A stretch of DNA of 64,000 bases from Xenopus tropicalis (Eukaryota > Chordata > Amphibia > Anura > Pipidae): contig NC_030679.2 in NCBI RefSeq assembly GCF_000004195.4, positions 32,415,712 through 32,479,711 on the forward strand, given 5' to 3'. A program made the translations under genes and the position numbers. Below the pieces are notes generated by a model. That model did no database searches, was not told the DNA's origin, and worked only from the letters and a program-made list of their open reading frames with translations. Shown piece after piece: positions 36,351 to 46,205 of the stretch (position 1 is its first letter; each line of letters opens with the position of its first letter).

Positions 36351-37524
36351 CTTAATAACTTAATAATTGAAGCTGAAAAAACGATTAACCTATTTGTCCA
36401 AATGAAACATGCCTGCAAGCATGCAAGCGAGGGGAGTATTTATAATAAGGCACCCAATGGCCTGTGCCTAGGGAAGCAGGTTTTGTGGTAGTGGCCTATA
36501 TTTTCTTTTTTTTTTTTAATTTAAAAGAGGGTAGGGGTTGCAGCACTCTGTGGAAGTGACATCACCCTAAAAACATAGGGGCATATATACACCCCTGCTC
36601 CTAACCGATCCAGAGGAAGGTGTAAAACAATGGAAGTCTCTTCAATTTGCCTCAGACCTCGGGTGAAAAAATCCTTCTTGATTCTGCAGTTGGACTGAAT
36701 CAAGCTTATACATAGGTTTAATTTAGTATTAAGGTGGCCATACATACAGACAGATAAAGTCATAGAAAAACAAGCCAGGGAGTCTAAGTTGATGGGCCAC
36801 AAGTAAGTGTAAGGTGGAGACACAGCTGTCTGTGTCTGTGGCCTCCAAAGAGGCTACTGTGACTGACAAAATCTCACATATTTACAGCTCTAGAAAAGGC
36901 ATAAATGCATCCCAGATATCAATCACTGTGCCATATACACTTTTTTCTTTCTTTTACCTCAACAAGACCTTCTTTTGCCTTTTCCAGTATAAATAAAACA
37001 TTTTTTTATCTATTTCCCTAATGACAAAAACTTATCTCATATTGATCTGATATTAAATGATTATTATGGGGGCATATTAAGCAACTGTTTCCCTATTCTG
37101 CCTATTACAGTACTGTACCCAGTCAAGAGAATATCTTGGAAGTGTATACAACTGCAAGTTCTTAACCGTAAGGTTTCTAAGCACAAAATTAATAGCAGCC
37201 GCAACTACTCCTAGTGTATTGTAAAACCTGTTGAATAAATTAAAAGGTATAGCTTAAAGTAACCCTAATAAAGGATTTGTGTGTGTGATTGTACAGATAA
37301 ACTCAGCATATCTTTGCCTTGGCTCTGCTTCAACATTCCATGAATTAACTCATTTCTTACCTGGTTTATTCTTACCTTCTTAATTATTTTTATTGCTTGT
37401 CCTTATATTTATTTAGAGCCAAATAAGTTACTGGCAGCTCCTTTTAAACTCTTTCCTCCTTTTTCTGACAATAATAATGTTTCTTATTCTTCACAGATTA
37501 TAATAAATATCTTTAACTGCCTTA
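36351..37524. other. Unassigned, with repeat fragments
   Basis: 36640-36720 (ATCCTTCTTGATTCTGCAGT) resembles the reversed repeat of 13310-13370. 36730-36760 (AAGGTGGCCATACATACAG) looks like a lone end of the TTAA MITE at 40385. No gene seen. Confidence 0.35.
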
Positions 37525-37960
37525 AAGCAATAGAGTCATTGGAAAACATGGTTTTTTTCAAAACACATCAGTTAATAGAGCTTCTCCAGCAGATTCCTGC
37601 ATTGTAATCCACTTTTCAAAAACACACACAATTGTTTTTATATTTAATTTTTAAATTTCACATGGGGCTAGCCATAGTCTTCATTTCCCAGGGTCCTACA
37701 GTCATGTGACCTGTGTTCTGATAAACTATAGTCACACTTTACTGCTGAGCTGCAAGTCAGAGTGATATAACCCCCCTCCCAGCAGCCGATCAGCAGAACA
37801 ATGGGAACGGAGCAAGATAGCAGCTCCCAGTAGGTATCAGAATAGCACTCAATAGGAAGAAATCCAAGTTCAACTTGGGACTCCTCCAGTTACATGGGAT
37901 TGGAGAAACAATATGTTAACTAAAAGCAGTTCTAATGTGTAGCGCTTGCTCCTTCTGAAA
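37525..37960. repeat. Dispersed frog repeat (MITE-like interior)
   Basis: AGAGTCATTGGAAAACATGG, TTTCACATGGGGCTAGCCAT, GTCACACTTTACTGCTGAGC, GAACAATGGGAACGGAGCA: an arrangement I recognise from frog repeats, with a TTAAAG at the left (37523). The right end is not found. Confidence 0.45.
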
Positions 37961-38639
37961 GCTCAGACTCAGGCACAATGCACTGAGATGGTGCCTACAC
38001 ACCAATATTACAACCAAAAAAAATACATTTGTTGGTTGGTTGGATAAAGAATGCAAGTTTAAATGGCAGAAGGAATTATTTGCTATGTAAACAGTGTAAT
38101 TTGGAAATAAAAAGTACACCATAAAAATCATGACAGAATCCATTAACATTTTATAGTTCTGTCATTCATAAGATGTTGGATTGCAGAGTTTTGGATGCCA
38201 TACATGTCCAGTTGGTCTATGAATAGCCATACATGTATGGCCCCTTGTAAAATCCACAACTTGAAACAGAGATGTGCAACAGAGGTATGGACCCTTGTAT
38301 GAGCACCGTTGGGCACATGTAGAGACACGATAAGTCTTTAGACTCTGTGGCCCAGAGACACATCTGTTTGTATTTTTTGAGTTTAGAAGCTCATACATAG
38401 ACTGGCCTCTAAGGCACTGGCTGGTTCTTGCACTTCACCTACATTAGTAAATGGGTCCTACAGAATGCTTTATTGCTACAAAGAGACTTGCTATCCATAG
38501 TGAAGGAAGAATCACTCAGGTCTGTCGCTATTGCTCTGTGCAGGTGTCTCAGAGGAACAAGAATGGTGCCCTTTTAGCTACTTGTTTTGTCATACACTAT
38601 TGCTGAGTCAAAATATTAATTAGGAAAAGTTTTAAAATC
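37961..38639. other. Unassigned intergenic sequence
   Basis: CCATACATGTCCAGTTGGTC and CCATACATGTATGGCC near 38195-38240 are short palindromic motifs of a MITE type with CCATAC ends; no full element. Confidence 0.4.
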
Positions 38640-39560
38640 ATCATTGTTGGAGGTGTGAAATTATTATCCGCAAGGGTAAGGAGGTTTTATTCAGATAAGG
38701 GGTTTTAAGGGGTAATTTGGAGCTCCGTGCCTTAAAACTACTTTAAAACAGAATGGTTTTGCTAACATTATGGATTTAAGTTAGCTTGGTTTTTATTAGG
38801 TACAAAGTACTGTTTAATAATTGGAGATGCCCAAAGAAATTTGAATGGCATTTGTTGAGCCTCCAACGTTGTGGTATAATGGTATAAAGCATCCTAATGT
38901 TTTTCCAGTCAAGTATTGACTGGCAGATGCTGGCACTAGGCTGTTTTAATTACAAGTCTGTGGCACCACCTTTGTGGGCTACTTAAAGCACCTGAGACAG
39001 TCCTGCGTGCCATTATCCTTAACCCGATTTCCTTTCAGCTGGAGCAATTCCGTCCATTAACGCCATCTAAACTCACTCAGACTCTACTTGTGATAACAGA
39101 AAAATAAACAACATCAAACATCGTGCCACGTGTATCATCAATGTAGTTTATGCGGAGCCTCCTAATTTTAGATGGCTTATTGTCTGTAAACTTAACGTTC
39201 CTTTGCTAAGTTCTTCATTTAACAGTGTTTACCTAAGAATCAGTAGTATTACTTTCCTCAAGGGATAAATGTTTTCACTTAAACTAGTGAACACAAAGGG
39301 CACCTCTCTTGTTCTTTGTTTACCGTTTCTATTCAGTGGCCTCGTGCATACTTAGCTTTTCTATTTACCCATAAACAAATGGCACACTTCTTTTTGATCA
39401 AGCACTTACATTTCAATGAGATAACATGATGGCTACCGCGTGTTTGGTATCCTTAGGAAGAACTCAGTACTATGCGATTTCTTTTTATCTTAGTACCTGT
39501 ATTTATTTATTTCACTGAATTCTCTAATGTCAGTCCTGTGCCCTTGCTAGACTTTTGACT
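38640..39560. promoter_or_regulatory. Repeat-free block with clustered forkhead-type sites (candidate enhancer)
   Basis: About 900 bp of complex, non-repetitive sequence in a repeat-dense region. Forkhead-type heptamers occur at 39104 (ATAAACA), 39226 (TGTTTAC), 39317 (TGTTTAC), 39363 (TATTTAC) and 39371 (ATAAACA), five within 275 bp on both strands. FOX proteins bind RYMAAYA. It lies about 24 kb downstream of foxi1, so autoregulation is conceivable. This is inference: no conservation data are available. Confidence 0.25.
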
Positions 39561-39572
39561 GCATTTACAGTA

Positions 39573-39897
39573 CGGGTATGGGACCTGTTATCCAGAATGC
39601 ACAGGTTTCAGGATATGAGGCCATTCCATTATTTGGATCACCATTGCCTTGAAATCTACTAAACAATCATTTAAACCTTAAATAAAACTTAAATAAAGAG
39701 GATAATTTTGCCTTTAATTAGTAGTAATTAAATGTTAGCAGGGATAAAGTAAGGGTACTGTTTTATTATTACAGAGAAAAAAGGAAATAATTTAAAAACA
39801 TTTTAAATTATTTGATTAAGGTTGGGTTGATGGGAGATGGCCTTTCTGTAATTTGGAGCTTTGTGGATAACGGGTCAGGTAGCAAATCCCATTCCTG
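39573..39897 (+). mobile_element. CAGGTATGGGATC-family MITE
   Basis: TACGGGTATGGGACCTGTTA at the left and a diverged AAATCCCATTCCTG at the right, with TTTTATTATTACAGAGAAAA and TTGTGGATAACGGGTC inside. The right side carries a small insertion (AGGTAGC). Confidence 0.7.
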
Positions 39898-39961
39898 TTT
39901 ATTAGTTATACAATAAAAAGGTTTAAAAATATTTTATTACAGGTATGGGATCTCTTACCTC

Positions 39962-40200
39962 AGGGGTCCCCAACCATTATTACCCATGAGCTACATTCGA
40001 ATGTAGAAAGAAGTGGGGAGCAACACAAGCATGAAAAATGTCCCTGGAGGTGCCAAATATGGGCCATGATTGGCTATTTGGTAGCCCCTATGTGGACTGG
40101 CAGCCTAAATGAGGCTCTGTTTGGCAGAGCCAGGAATTCAAAATAAGCACCTGCTTTGAGGCCACTGGGAGCAACATCCAAGGGGTTGTTTCCAAAACCT
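39962..40200 (-). mobile_element. hAT-type MITE, right part lost
   Basis: CAGGGGTCCCCAACCATTAT at the left, then AACACAAGCATGAAAAATGT, GCCATGATTGGCTATTTGGT, CACCTGCTTTGAGGCCACTG. It is the same family as the element at 23933 and the opposite-strand copy at 48697. The terminal repeat on the other side is absent. Confidence 0.6.
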
Positions 40201-40384
40201 AAAAACAGTACAATTTAAAAATATATATATATAATTTTGCAAATAATAATGATATGGGCTGGTTAGCTATCATCAAGTAGAAGGTAGTATCAAATTATTA
40301 AACAGAAACAAAATAAATCCACAAAAATTAGAAATAGCTCATTTAAATAGCGTGTTTAATAGGACAATGCTTTATTTGTTTCTT

Positions 40385-40706
40385 TTAAAGCTGGCCATAC
40401 GCGCACCGATTATATCATCCAAAACCTTGTTTCGTACAATATTCGGTGTGTGTATGGCAAGTCGGTGAGTCGACCGGTATCGCAGGAGGCTACTGATACC
40501 GATCGGTCAGGTTAAAAGATTTTGATCGGGCGCCATAGAAGGCGCCTGAGCAAAATCTGCCGTCGGGGCTGAATCGGCAGAAGGAGGTAGAAATCCTATT
40601 GTTTCTACCTCCTTATCTGCCGTTTCAGCCCTGAACGGTTTGTGGCTGATTGTACGATCTTTCGTGCGACCAAGATCGCAAATCGCCACGTGTGTGGCCA
40701 CCTTAA
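40385..40706. mobile_element. TTAA-flanked MITE with GCTGGCCATAC ends
   Basis: TTAAAGCTGGCCATACGCGC at the left and CACGTGTGTGGCCACCTTAA at the right. The 322-bp interior is rich in CG-containing palindromic blocks (CGATCGG, GGCGCC; CTGCCG..CGGCAG) and has a second inverted pair TAGAAATCCTATTG / TTTCTACCTCC around 40590. TTAA flanks suggest a piggyBac- or Kolobok-type origin. Confidence 0.7.
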
Positions 40707-41064
40707 GAGATCTCTTATCCACAAATCTAGTATCTAGAAAACTCCAGATTACGGGAAGGACATCTCTCATATTTTAAGCAAATAATATTTTTTTAAAAAA
40801 GTAAATAAGCTAATAAAAATAAAATAATAATAATACTTTTTCCATGAGGAAGCTGTAAGAAAGCCCGCTCTGGGCTCAAAAATATCTCAAGTAACAAGTT
40901 TTTTTTTCCCAAGAAACCCCTGTGTGAGGTCCTAGAGCCGAAAGGCTTGAGCAATGCTAAATCTGCCCCCCAGGTATAGTGATCCAAATTACAGAAAAAA
41001 CCCTAGTGTGAAAGGTTCCAGATACTGTATCAAGCATTCTGAATAATGGTTCTCTTGCCTATAC

Positions 41065-41889
41065 TAAATGTAAACATATACAGTATATATGTGTGTAATT
41101 ACTGAAACAAGAGTTTCTATTAATGACACCGTTTTAAAAAATAACAAAATAACAATAGATTTGGATAACACAATCAAATAGTTAATTTATTATAGTCACC
41201 ATTTAATAGTATACAGAGGGTAGCAACCTACTAGACCTTTGCTCTACCTACTAGACATTTTAGTACTTCTGTTGGTAAAAAGCCCCTTTATGTTCCAGTG
41301 GCACTTTACTATATCTCCTGTAATTATCTGGAGGTTGGAAGGAAAGTATAAAACAACCCATAAAATATAATGAAACGAAATAAAAATCACTCAGAATTAA
41401 TTTTTACATAGTATAAATTAATTGAATCATGTAGGCTATTTTATAGTCGTAAAGGGCGGCATAGATTGTCAAACCATATGACATTACCATTAATTAATAC
41501 TCAGGAAACCTTCACTTTGTTACTTTTACTTTAGAAGACTTCATAATTAAACCTGTTTTGCCCAAGTCCCTTTCCAGAGTATATATCCTCATGTTGAATT
41601 AGGCAAAAGTTTCTAAACTTACATGAGAGCATTGGAAAACATTATTTAGGGCACAACTACAACTCTAATTCCAGTAGGGGACCATCTGACCCAGTGTGGG
41701 CACAGTAAGTATTTCTATAAGATACAAGATAAACCCCCATAGGCTCATTTAGATAAATCAATGAATAGCTGATATCCGGCCTTTATGCAGTTCTTTTATA
41801 TTGATCTGTTTTAAATGGTTCGGTCCTATTCCGAACAATGCATTTCTGTCCTGGTAATATTATCTTTACCCCAATGATTGTCCTTCTTT
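41065..41889. other. Unassigned intergenic sequence
   Basis: No feature recognised. Confidence 0.5.
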
Positions 41890-41955
41890 ACATAGTTACA
41901 TAGGGTTGATAAAAGACCAGAGTCCATCAAGTTCAACCCTTCCAAGTAAACCCAG
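41890..41955 (-). repeat. Frog dispersed-repeat tail, reversed
   Basis: ACATAGTTACATAGGGTTGATAAAAGACC then TCCATCAAGTTCAACCCTTC is the reverse complement of the tail at 13450 and 32640. Confidence 0.6.
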
Positions 41956-42029
41956 CAGATTTACTGTGGGAAACATTTGTTACTAGGGTGCATAGAAGAC
42001 TTATTTACTTTACTGTGCTGTAGTTTAAG

Positions 42030-42185
42030 GCAATAGAATTTCAAAATATTCAGTGCTAGAGAAAATGAACTGATGAATCCTGACCTATGATTAAATGTAG
42101 CTGAATAGCGAGAAGCCCAAGATATGGGCACAATAGATGTAGGACACAACGTTAGAACTTCCTGCCTGGCAAGAAGACATTGCAC
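42030..42185 (-). repeat. Unclassified repeat, copy A
   Basis: Shares GGCAATAGAATTTCAAAATA, TTCAGTGCT, GTAGCTGAATAGC and AAGACATTGCACACAT with copy B at 42585. Roughly three quarters identical by eye. On the minus strand both copies keep an open frame with a common core (SATFN.R, ALNIL.FYCL). Confidence 0.6.
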
Positions 42186-42584
42186 ACATCTCGACTGTGA
42201 CTTTTATTCTTTTCATTGTCTTGCTATAAGTAGTTATTTAATATTGTCATATGAAGAAAGTACCGTTTTAAAGCTTGCCTGAGATGTAGTTCAATGTGTT
42301 GCCCATCTACTTTTAACAAAAATAGATAAATTAAAAAAAAAAGTGTGTGCAGCCATTGTACACACTCTGATAATGAAGTCAATTTAACTTAAATAAAATA
42401 AAACCCAAATAGTAATAGTGTACAGTATAATACATCAATAGCAATTTAACAATAGCTGGGAAATACACATTTCTTCGCCCTTGTACTATATTTTTAGATT
42501 TACAGGTACAATTATTCTCTGACCCCCCAAATAGGACTTTATTACATAGTGGACAGTGTGCTTATTCTTCAAAAAAATACACAG

Positions 42585-42750
42585 GCAATAGAATTCCAAA
42601 ATATTCAGTGCTCGAGAAAGTAATCTGAAGGATCTTTTCCTATTGTTAAACGTAGCTGAAAAGCAAGAAGCCCAAATTATTTGTACATTGGGACTGGGAA
42701 CAAAGTTAGAACTAGTCAGGTTCCTGCCTGATAAAAAGACATCGCACACA
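42585..42750 (-). repeat. Unclassified repeat, copy B
   Basis: Partner of copy A 555 bp away in the same orientation. The Harbinger-type MITE at 42756 begins a few bases beyond its end. The open minus frame spans 42486-42749. Confidence 0.6.
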
Positions 42751-42755
42751 TATAA

Positions 42756-42957
42756 GGGCTGTGACAGATGGGGAGATTAGTCACCACGCAACAAATCTCA
42801 ACGAAATGCCATCCCACCGGCTAGAATGTAAATCGCCAGTGGGATGGCGCGTGGCGCCTTGAGAGGAAACTTTGGCGATTTCGGAGCTGCATATGCCACT
42901 GGCATGACATTCTCGCCGGTGGGATGGCATTTCGGGGAGATTAGTCTGTCACAGCCC
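42756..42957. mobile_element. Harbinger-type MITE with TAA target duplication
   Basis: TAA|GGGCTGTGACAGA at the left, TCTGTCACAGCCC|TAA at the right (TAA at 42753-42755 and 42958-42960). Further inverted pairs GGGGAGATTAGTC and AAATGCCATCCCACCGG / CCGGTGGGATGGCATTT make most of the 202 bp self-complementary. A 3-bp TWA duplication is the PIF/Harbinger signature. Confidence 0.8.
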
Positions 42958-42960
42958 TAA

Positions 42961-43780
42961 GTCTCTTACATCCATCTGAGATTGCAGTTCTCCTGGCTAC
43001 CCCAGGGCTCTCACATACACAGTCAACACCACAAGGTTAGCACCTTGTTACCCATGGGTCAGCATCAGAGATCAACTTCTCAATCAGTCAAGCTACATGG
43101 CCACTTGGCCAGATTCCAACTACTCTTCACAGACAGCACTTTCCAAAACACATCCTTTCACCATGCCCTGTGTGCTGTCTTCCCCACACAGAGCCTTGCG
43201 CTCTCCGCTCAGGCACCAGCAGCAGCTTCAACAATTTCAACATCCTCAAAAGTGTAATTCCAGCCATTTTATAAGCAGTGGTATTGCATGAGAGCTTGGT
43301 TATTCTGTCCACAAAAGGACGTCATAGAACTAAACAGTTCCAGAAAATGAATAAAGGTATTTTACTAGATTACCAAGATAAAATTGTGTACAATGGAGAA
43401 GAGGCATGTAAGGGTGATATGACCATTGTTGAAATGTATATTATTCTAAACTTGTGGAATGATTATTTATCAGCAGATGTTTTTGGCAAATTTAAAAACA
43501 GAAGGGAATTTGAAATAATACATACAGTAATAATCATGGTCCTGTAATTGGTTCAATTGTCATTTTTGTTTCCTTTGGATCAGCTTAAAGTTTGATAGGA
43601 ATTACTTAGGCACAAAGTTGGTTGATCCTGGTGTTACTGCAGGGCAGAACAATCAATCCTGCCGGATTCCCAAGCTATTTGATCTGTTCCAAATGAATTC
43701 AGTATTGATTTGGACAATTTGATAGGCCAACACTATTTAACACTCTTTTTTTATCTTGGACCAGGTACTAAACAACTGGT
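42961..43780. other. Unassigned intergenic sequence
   Basis: Overlapping frames at 42982-43547 on both strands (61-91 codons) show no domain. No repeat boundary recognised. Confidence 0.45.
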
Positions 43781-44385
43781 TTAAAGGAAAACTATATCCT
43801 CAAATGATAAAGGTCTCTATAAAAATATATCTCATAAAACAGCTTATATGTAAAACCCTGCTTCCATTTTCATAAAAATATACTTTTTTATAGTACAGGT
43901 ATGGGATCTTTTATCCAGAAACACAAATGCCACAGAGTCTATTATAATCAAGTAAGTTACATTTTTTAAAAATCTCCTTTTCTCTGTAATAATAAAACAA
44001 TACATTTTCATCGATCCCAACTTAGATACAAATAATCTTTACTGGATTCAAAACAATCCTATTGGTTTTATTTGACGTTTAAATGATTTTTTAGTAAATT
44101 TAAGGTATGAAGATCCAAATTAAGAAAATACCTCTTATCTGGAAAACCCCAGGTCCCAAGCATTCTGGATAATGGGTCCCATACCTGTATGTGCCAGGGA
44201 GTTATCCTAAATATAAAATTGCCATTTTAGGTCACAACAGCCAATGAAGGGGAAAAGTTCTGTCTATTACTCCCACACTACTTCCTGTTACAGTTAAAGC
44301 TGCATTATTTCCTGTCAGGTGGTCTCTGAGGGAGCACACAGGTCACCACAAAATGGTGGCTCAAGGTAAAAGGGCAACATATACT
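43781..44385 (-). mobile_element. T2-type MITE, reversed, carrying a nested TA-flanked MITE
   Basis: TTAAAGGAAAACTATATCCT at the left corresponds to the reverse complement of the right end of the copy at 18816. After the nested element, T2 sequence continues (CCTAAATATAAAATTGCCAT, GCATTATTTCCTGTCAGGTG, CACAAAATGGTGGCTC). It ends at a GATA/GACA microsatellite instead of a second TTAA. Confidence 0.7.
43896..44187 (+). mobile_element. CAGGTATGGGATC-family MITE, complete, TA flanks
   Basis: TA|CAGGTATGGGATC at the left and GGTCCCATACCTG|TA at the right (TA at 43894-43895 and 44188-44189). It is 292 bp, non-coding, and inserted in a T2 MITE. Because the T2 halves are recognisable on both sides, this copy shows the family's true ends. 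Confidence 0.85.
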
Positions 44386-44386
44386 A

Positions 44387-44427
<41 letters not shown>

Positions 44428-44438
44428 TAGATAGATAG
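44386..44438. repeat. (GATA)n(GACA)n(GATA)n microsatellite
   Basis: ATAG units, then about six GACA units (44401-44426), then GATA units again. The arrangement resembles Bkm-type satellite sequence. Confidence 0.9.
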
Positions 44439-44472
44439 TGCAGTTTCTTAAGATTCTTTAATAGTACACTTA

Positions 44473-46203
44473 GGGGCACATTCATCAAAGTACGATTGTT
44501 TCTAAATACAAAAAAATTCATATTTTTTCTAATTTATAGAACTGTGCGTATTTTTTTTTTTTTTTTTTTTTCATTAATTCGTCACGAGTACGAAAGTTTC
44601 GGATTCATTAAAGCTTCATTATCGTGACTTTCCGTGGGCCTGGTTGGAGCTGCAGAGTGCCATTGAGTCCTATGGGAGACTTTCCTTGGGCCAGGTTGGC
44701 GCTGCAGAGTGCCATTGAGCCCTATGGGAGACTTTCCTTGGGCCGGGTTGGAGCTGCAGAGTGCCATTGAGTCCTATGGGAGACTTTCCTTGGGCCAGGT
44801 TGGAGCTGCAGAGTGCCATTGAGCCCTATGGGAGATTTTCATTGGGGCAGGTTGGAGCTGCAGAGTGCCATTGAGTCCTATGGGAGACTTTCCTTGGGCC
44901 GGGTTGGAGCTGCAGAGTGCCATTGAGCCCTATGGGAGACTTTCCTTGGGCCGGGTTGGAGCTGCAGAGTGCCATTGAGCCCTATGGGAGACTTTCCTTG
45001 GGCCGGGTTGGAGCTGCAGAGTGCCATTGAGCCCTATGGGAGACTTTCCTTGGGCCGGGTTGGAGCTGCAGAGTGCCATTGAGTCCTATGGGAGACTTTC
45101 CTTGGGCCAGGTTGGAGCTGCAGAGTGCCATTGAGCCCTATGGGAGATTTTCATTTGGGCAGGTTGGAGCTGCAGAGTGCCATTGAGTCCTATGGGAGAC
45201 TTTCCTTGGGCCGGGTTGGAGCTGCAGAGTGCCATTGAGCCCTATGGGAGACTTTCCTTGGGCCGGGTTGGAGCTGCAGAGTGCCATTGAGCCCTATGGG
45301 AGACTTTCCTTGGGCCGGGTTGGAGCTGCAGAGTGCCATTGAGCCCTATGGGAGACTTTCCTTGGGCCAGGTTGGAGCTGCAGAGTGCCATTGAGCCCTA
45401 TGGGAGACTTTCCTTGGGCCAGGTTGGAGCTGCAGAGTGCCATTGAGCCCTATGGGAGACTTTCCTTGGGCCGGGTTGGAGCTGCAGAGTGACATTGAGC
45501 CCTATGGGAGACTTTCCTTGGGCCGGGTTGGAGCTGCAGAGTGCCATTGAGCCCTATGGGAGACTTTCCTTGGGCTGGGTTGGAGCTGCAGAGTGCCATT
45601 GAGCCCTATGGGAGGCTTTCCTTGGGCCGGGTTGGAGCTGCAGAGTGCCATTGAGCCCTATGGGAGACTTTCCTTGGGCCAGGTTGGAGCTGCAGAGTGC
45701 CATTGAGCCCTATGGGAGGCTTTCCTTGGGCCGGGTTGGAGCTGCAGAGTGCCATTGAGCCCTATGGGAGACTTTCCTTGGGCCGGGTTGGAGCTGCAGA
45801 GTGCCATTGAGCCCTATGGGAGACTTTCCTTGGGCCAGGTTGGAGCTGCAGAGTGCCATTGAGCCCTATGGGAGACTTTCCTTGGGCCGGGTTGGAGCTG
45901 CAGAGTGCCATTGAGCCCTATGGGAGACTTTCCTTGGGCCAGGTTGGAGCTGCAGAGTGCCATTGAGTCCTATGGGAAACTTACCTTGGGCCAGGTTGGA
46001 GCTGCAAAAACATGCACAAAAGAATCAAAGTCAGAAAAGGTTTTCCTGCCGTTTACGATCGTTCGGATACGAAAATTTTGTGATTTTCGGATCGCCAATA
46101 TTGTCACAATATTCGTGACATTTCCGATCATCAGAAATTATCGTATCTAATCCAAATTTTACCAGTTTCGGGACTCGAACTCGTACTTTGATGAATCTGC
46201 CAC
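44473..46203. mobile_element. TA-flanked MITE carrying a 52-bp minisatellite
   Basis: The left end TA|GGGGCACATTCATCAAAG and the right end CTTTGATGAATCTGCCAC|TA are inverted repeats (21 of 23 matching) with TA on both sides (44471-44472, 46204-46205). The unique arms are about 150-190 bp: the left has GTCACGAGTACGAAAG, the right has CGATCGTTCGGATACG. The rest is a tandem array. Two frames that cross the array edges (44582-44767 minus, 45905-46150 plus) are not genes. Confidence 0.8.
44630..46006. repeat. 52-bp minisatellite, 26 units in perfect register
   Basis: The unit includes GCTGCAGAGTGCCATTGAG, CCTATGGGAGACTTTCC and TTGGGCCGGGTTGGA. Unit starts (GCTGCAGAG) run from 44649 to a degraded one at 46001, exactly 26 x 52 bp with no net indel. 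Variation is limited to a few sites: GAG(T/C)CC, CC(A/G)GG, and two units with GATTTTCATTxGGGCAGG at 44831 and 45143. Confidence 0.98.
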
Positions 46204-46205
46204 TA

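Larger units (their letters stand above)
39941..41064 (+). mobile_element. Composite: CAGGTATGGGATC MITE broken by several later insertions
   Basis: Left end ACAGGTATGGGATCTCTTACC at 39941-39961. Family sequence resumes at 40711 (TCTCTTATCCACAAATC, GATTACGGGAAGGACATC) and again at 40975 (AGTGATCCAAATTACAG..GCATTCTGAATAATGG) to a diverged right end near 41064. Between them lie a hAT piece (39962), a TTAA MITE (40385-40706) and an unidentified 175-bp segment (40800-40975). TCTCTTA occurs on both sides of the first gap, as expected for a target duplication. Confidence 0.55.

Noticed and set aside
44582..46150. Frames crossing the edges of the 52-bp array as a repeat protein
   Set aside because: 52 is not a multiple of three, so the reading frame shifts with every unit and no long repeat protein is possible.
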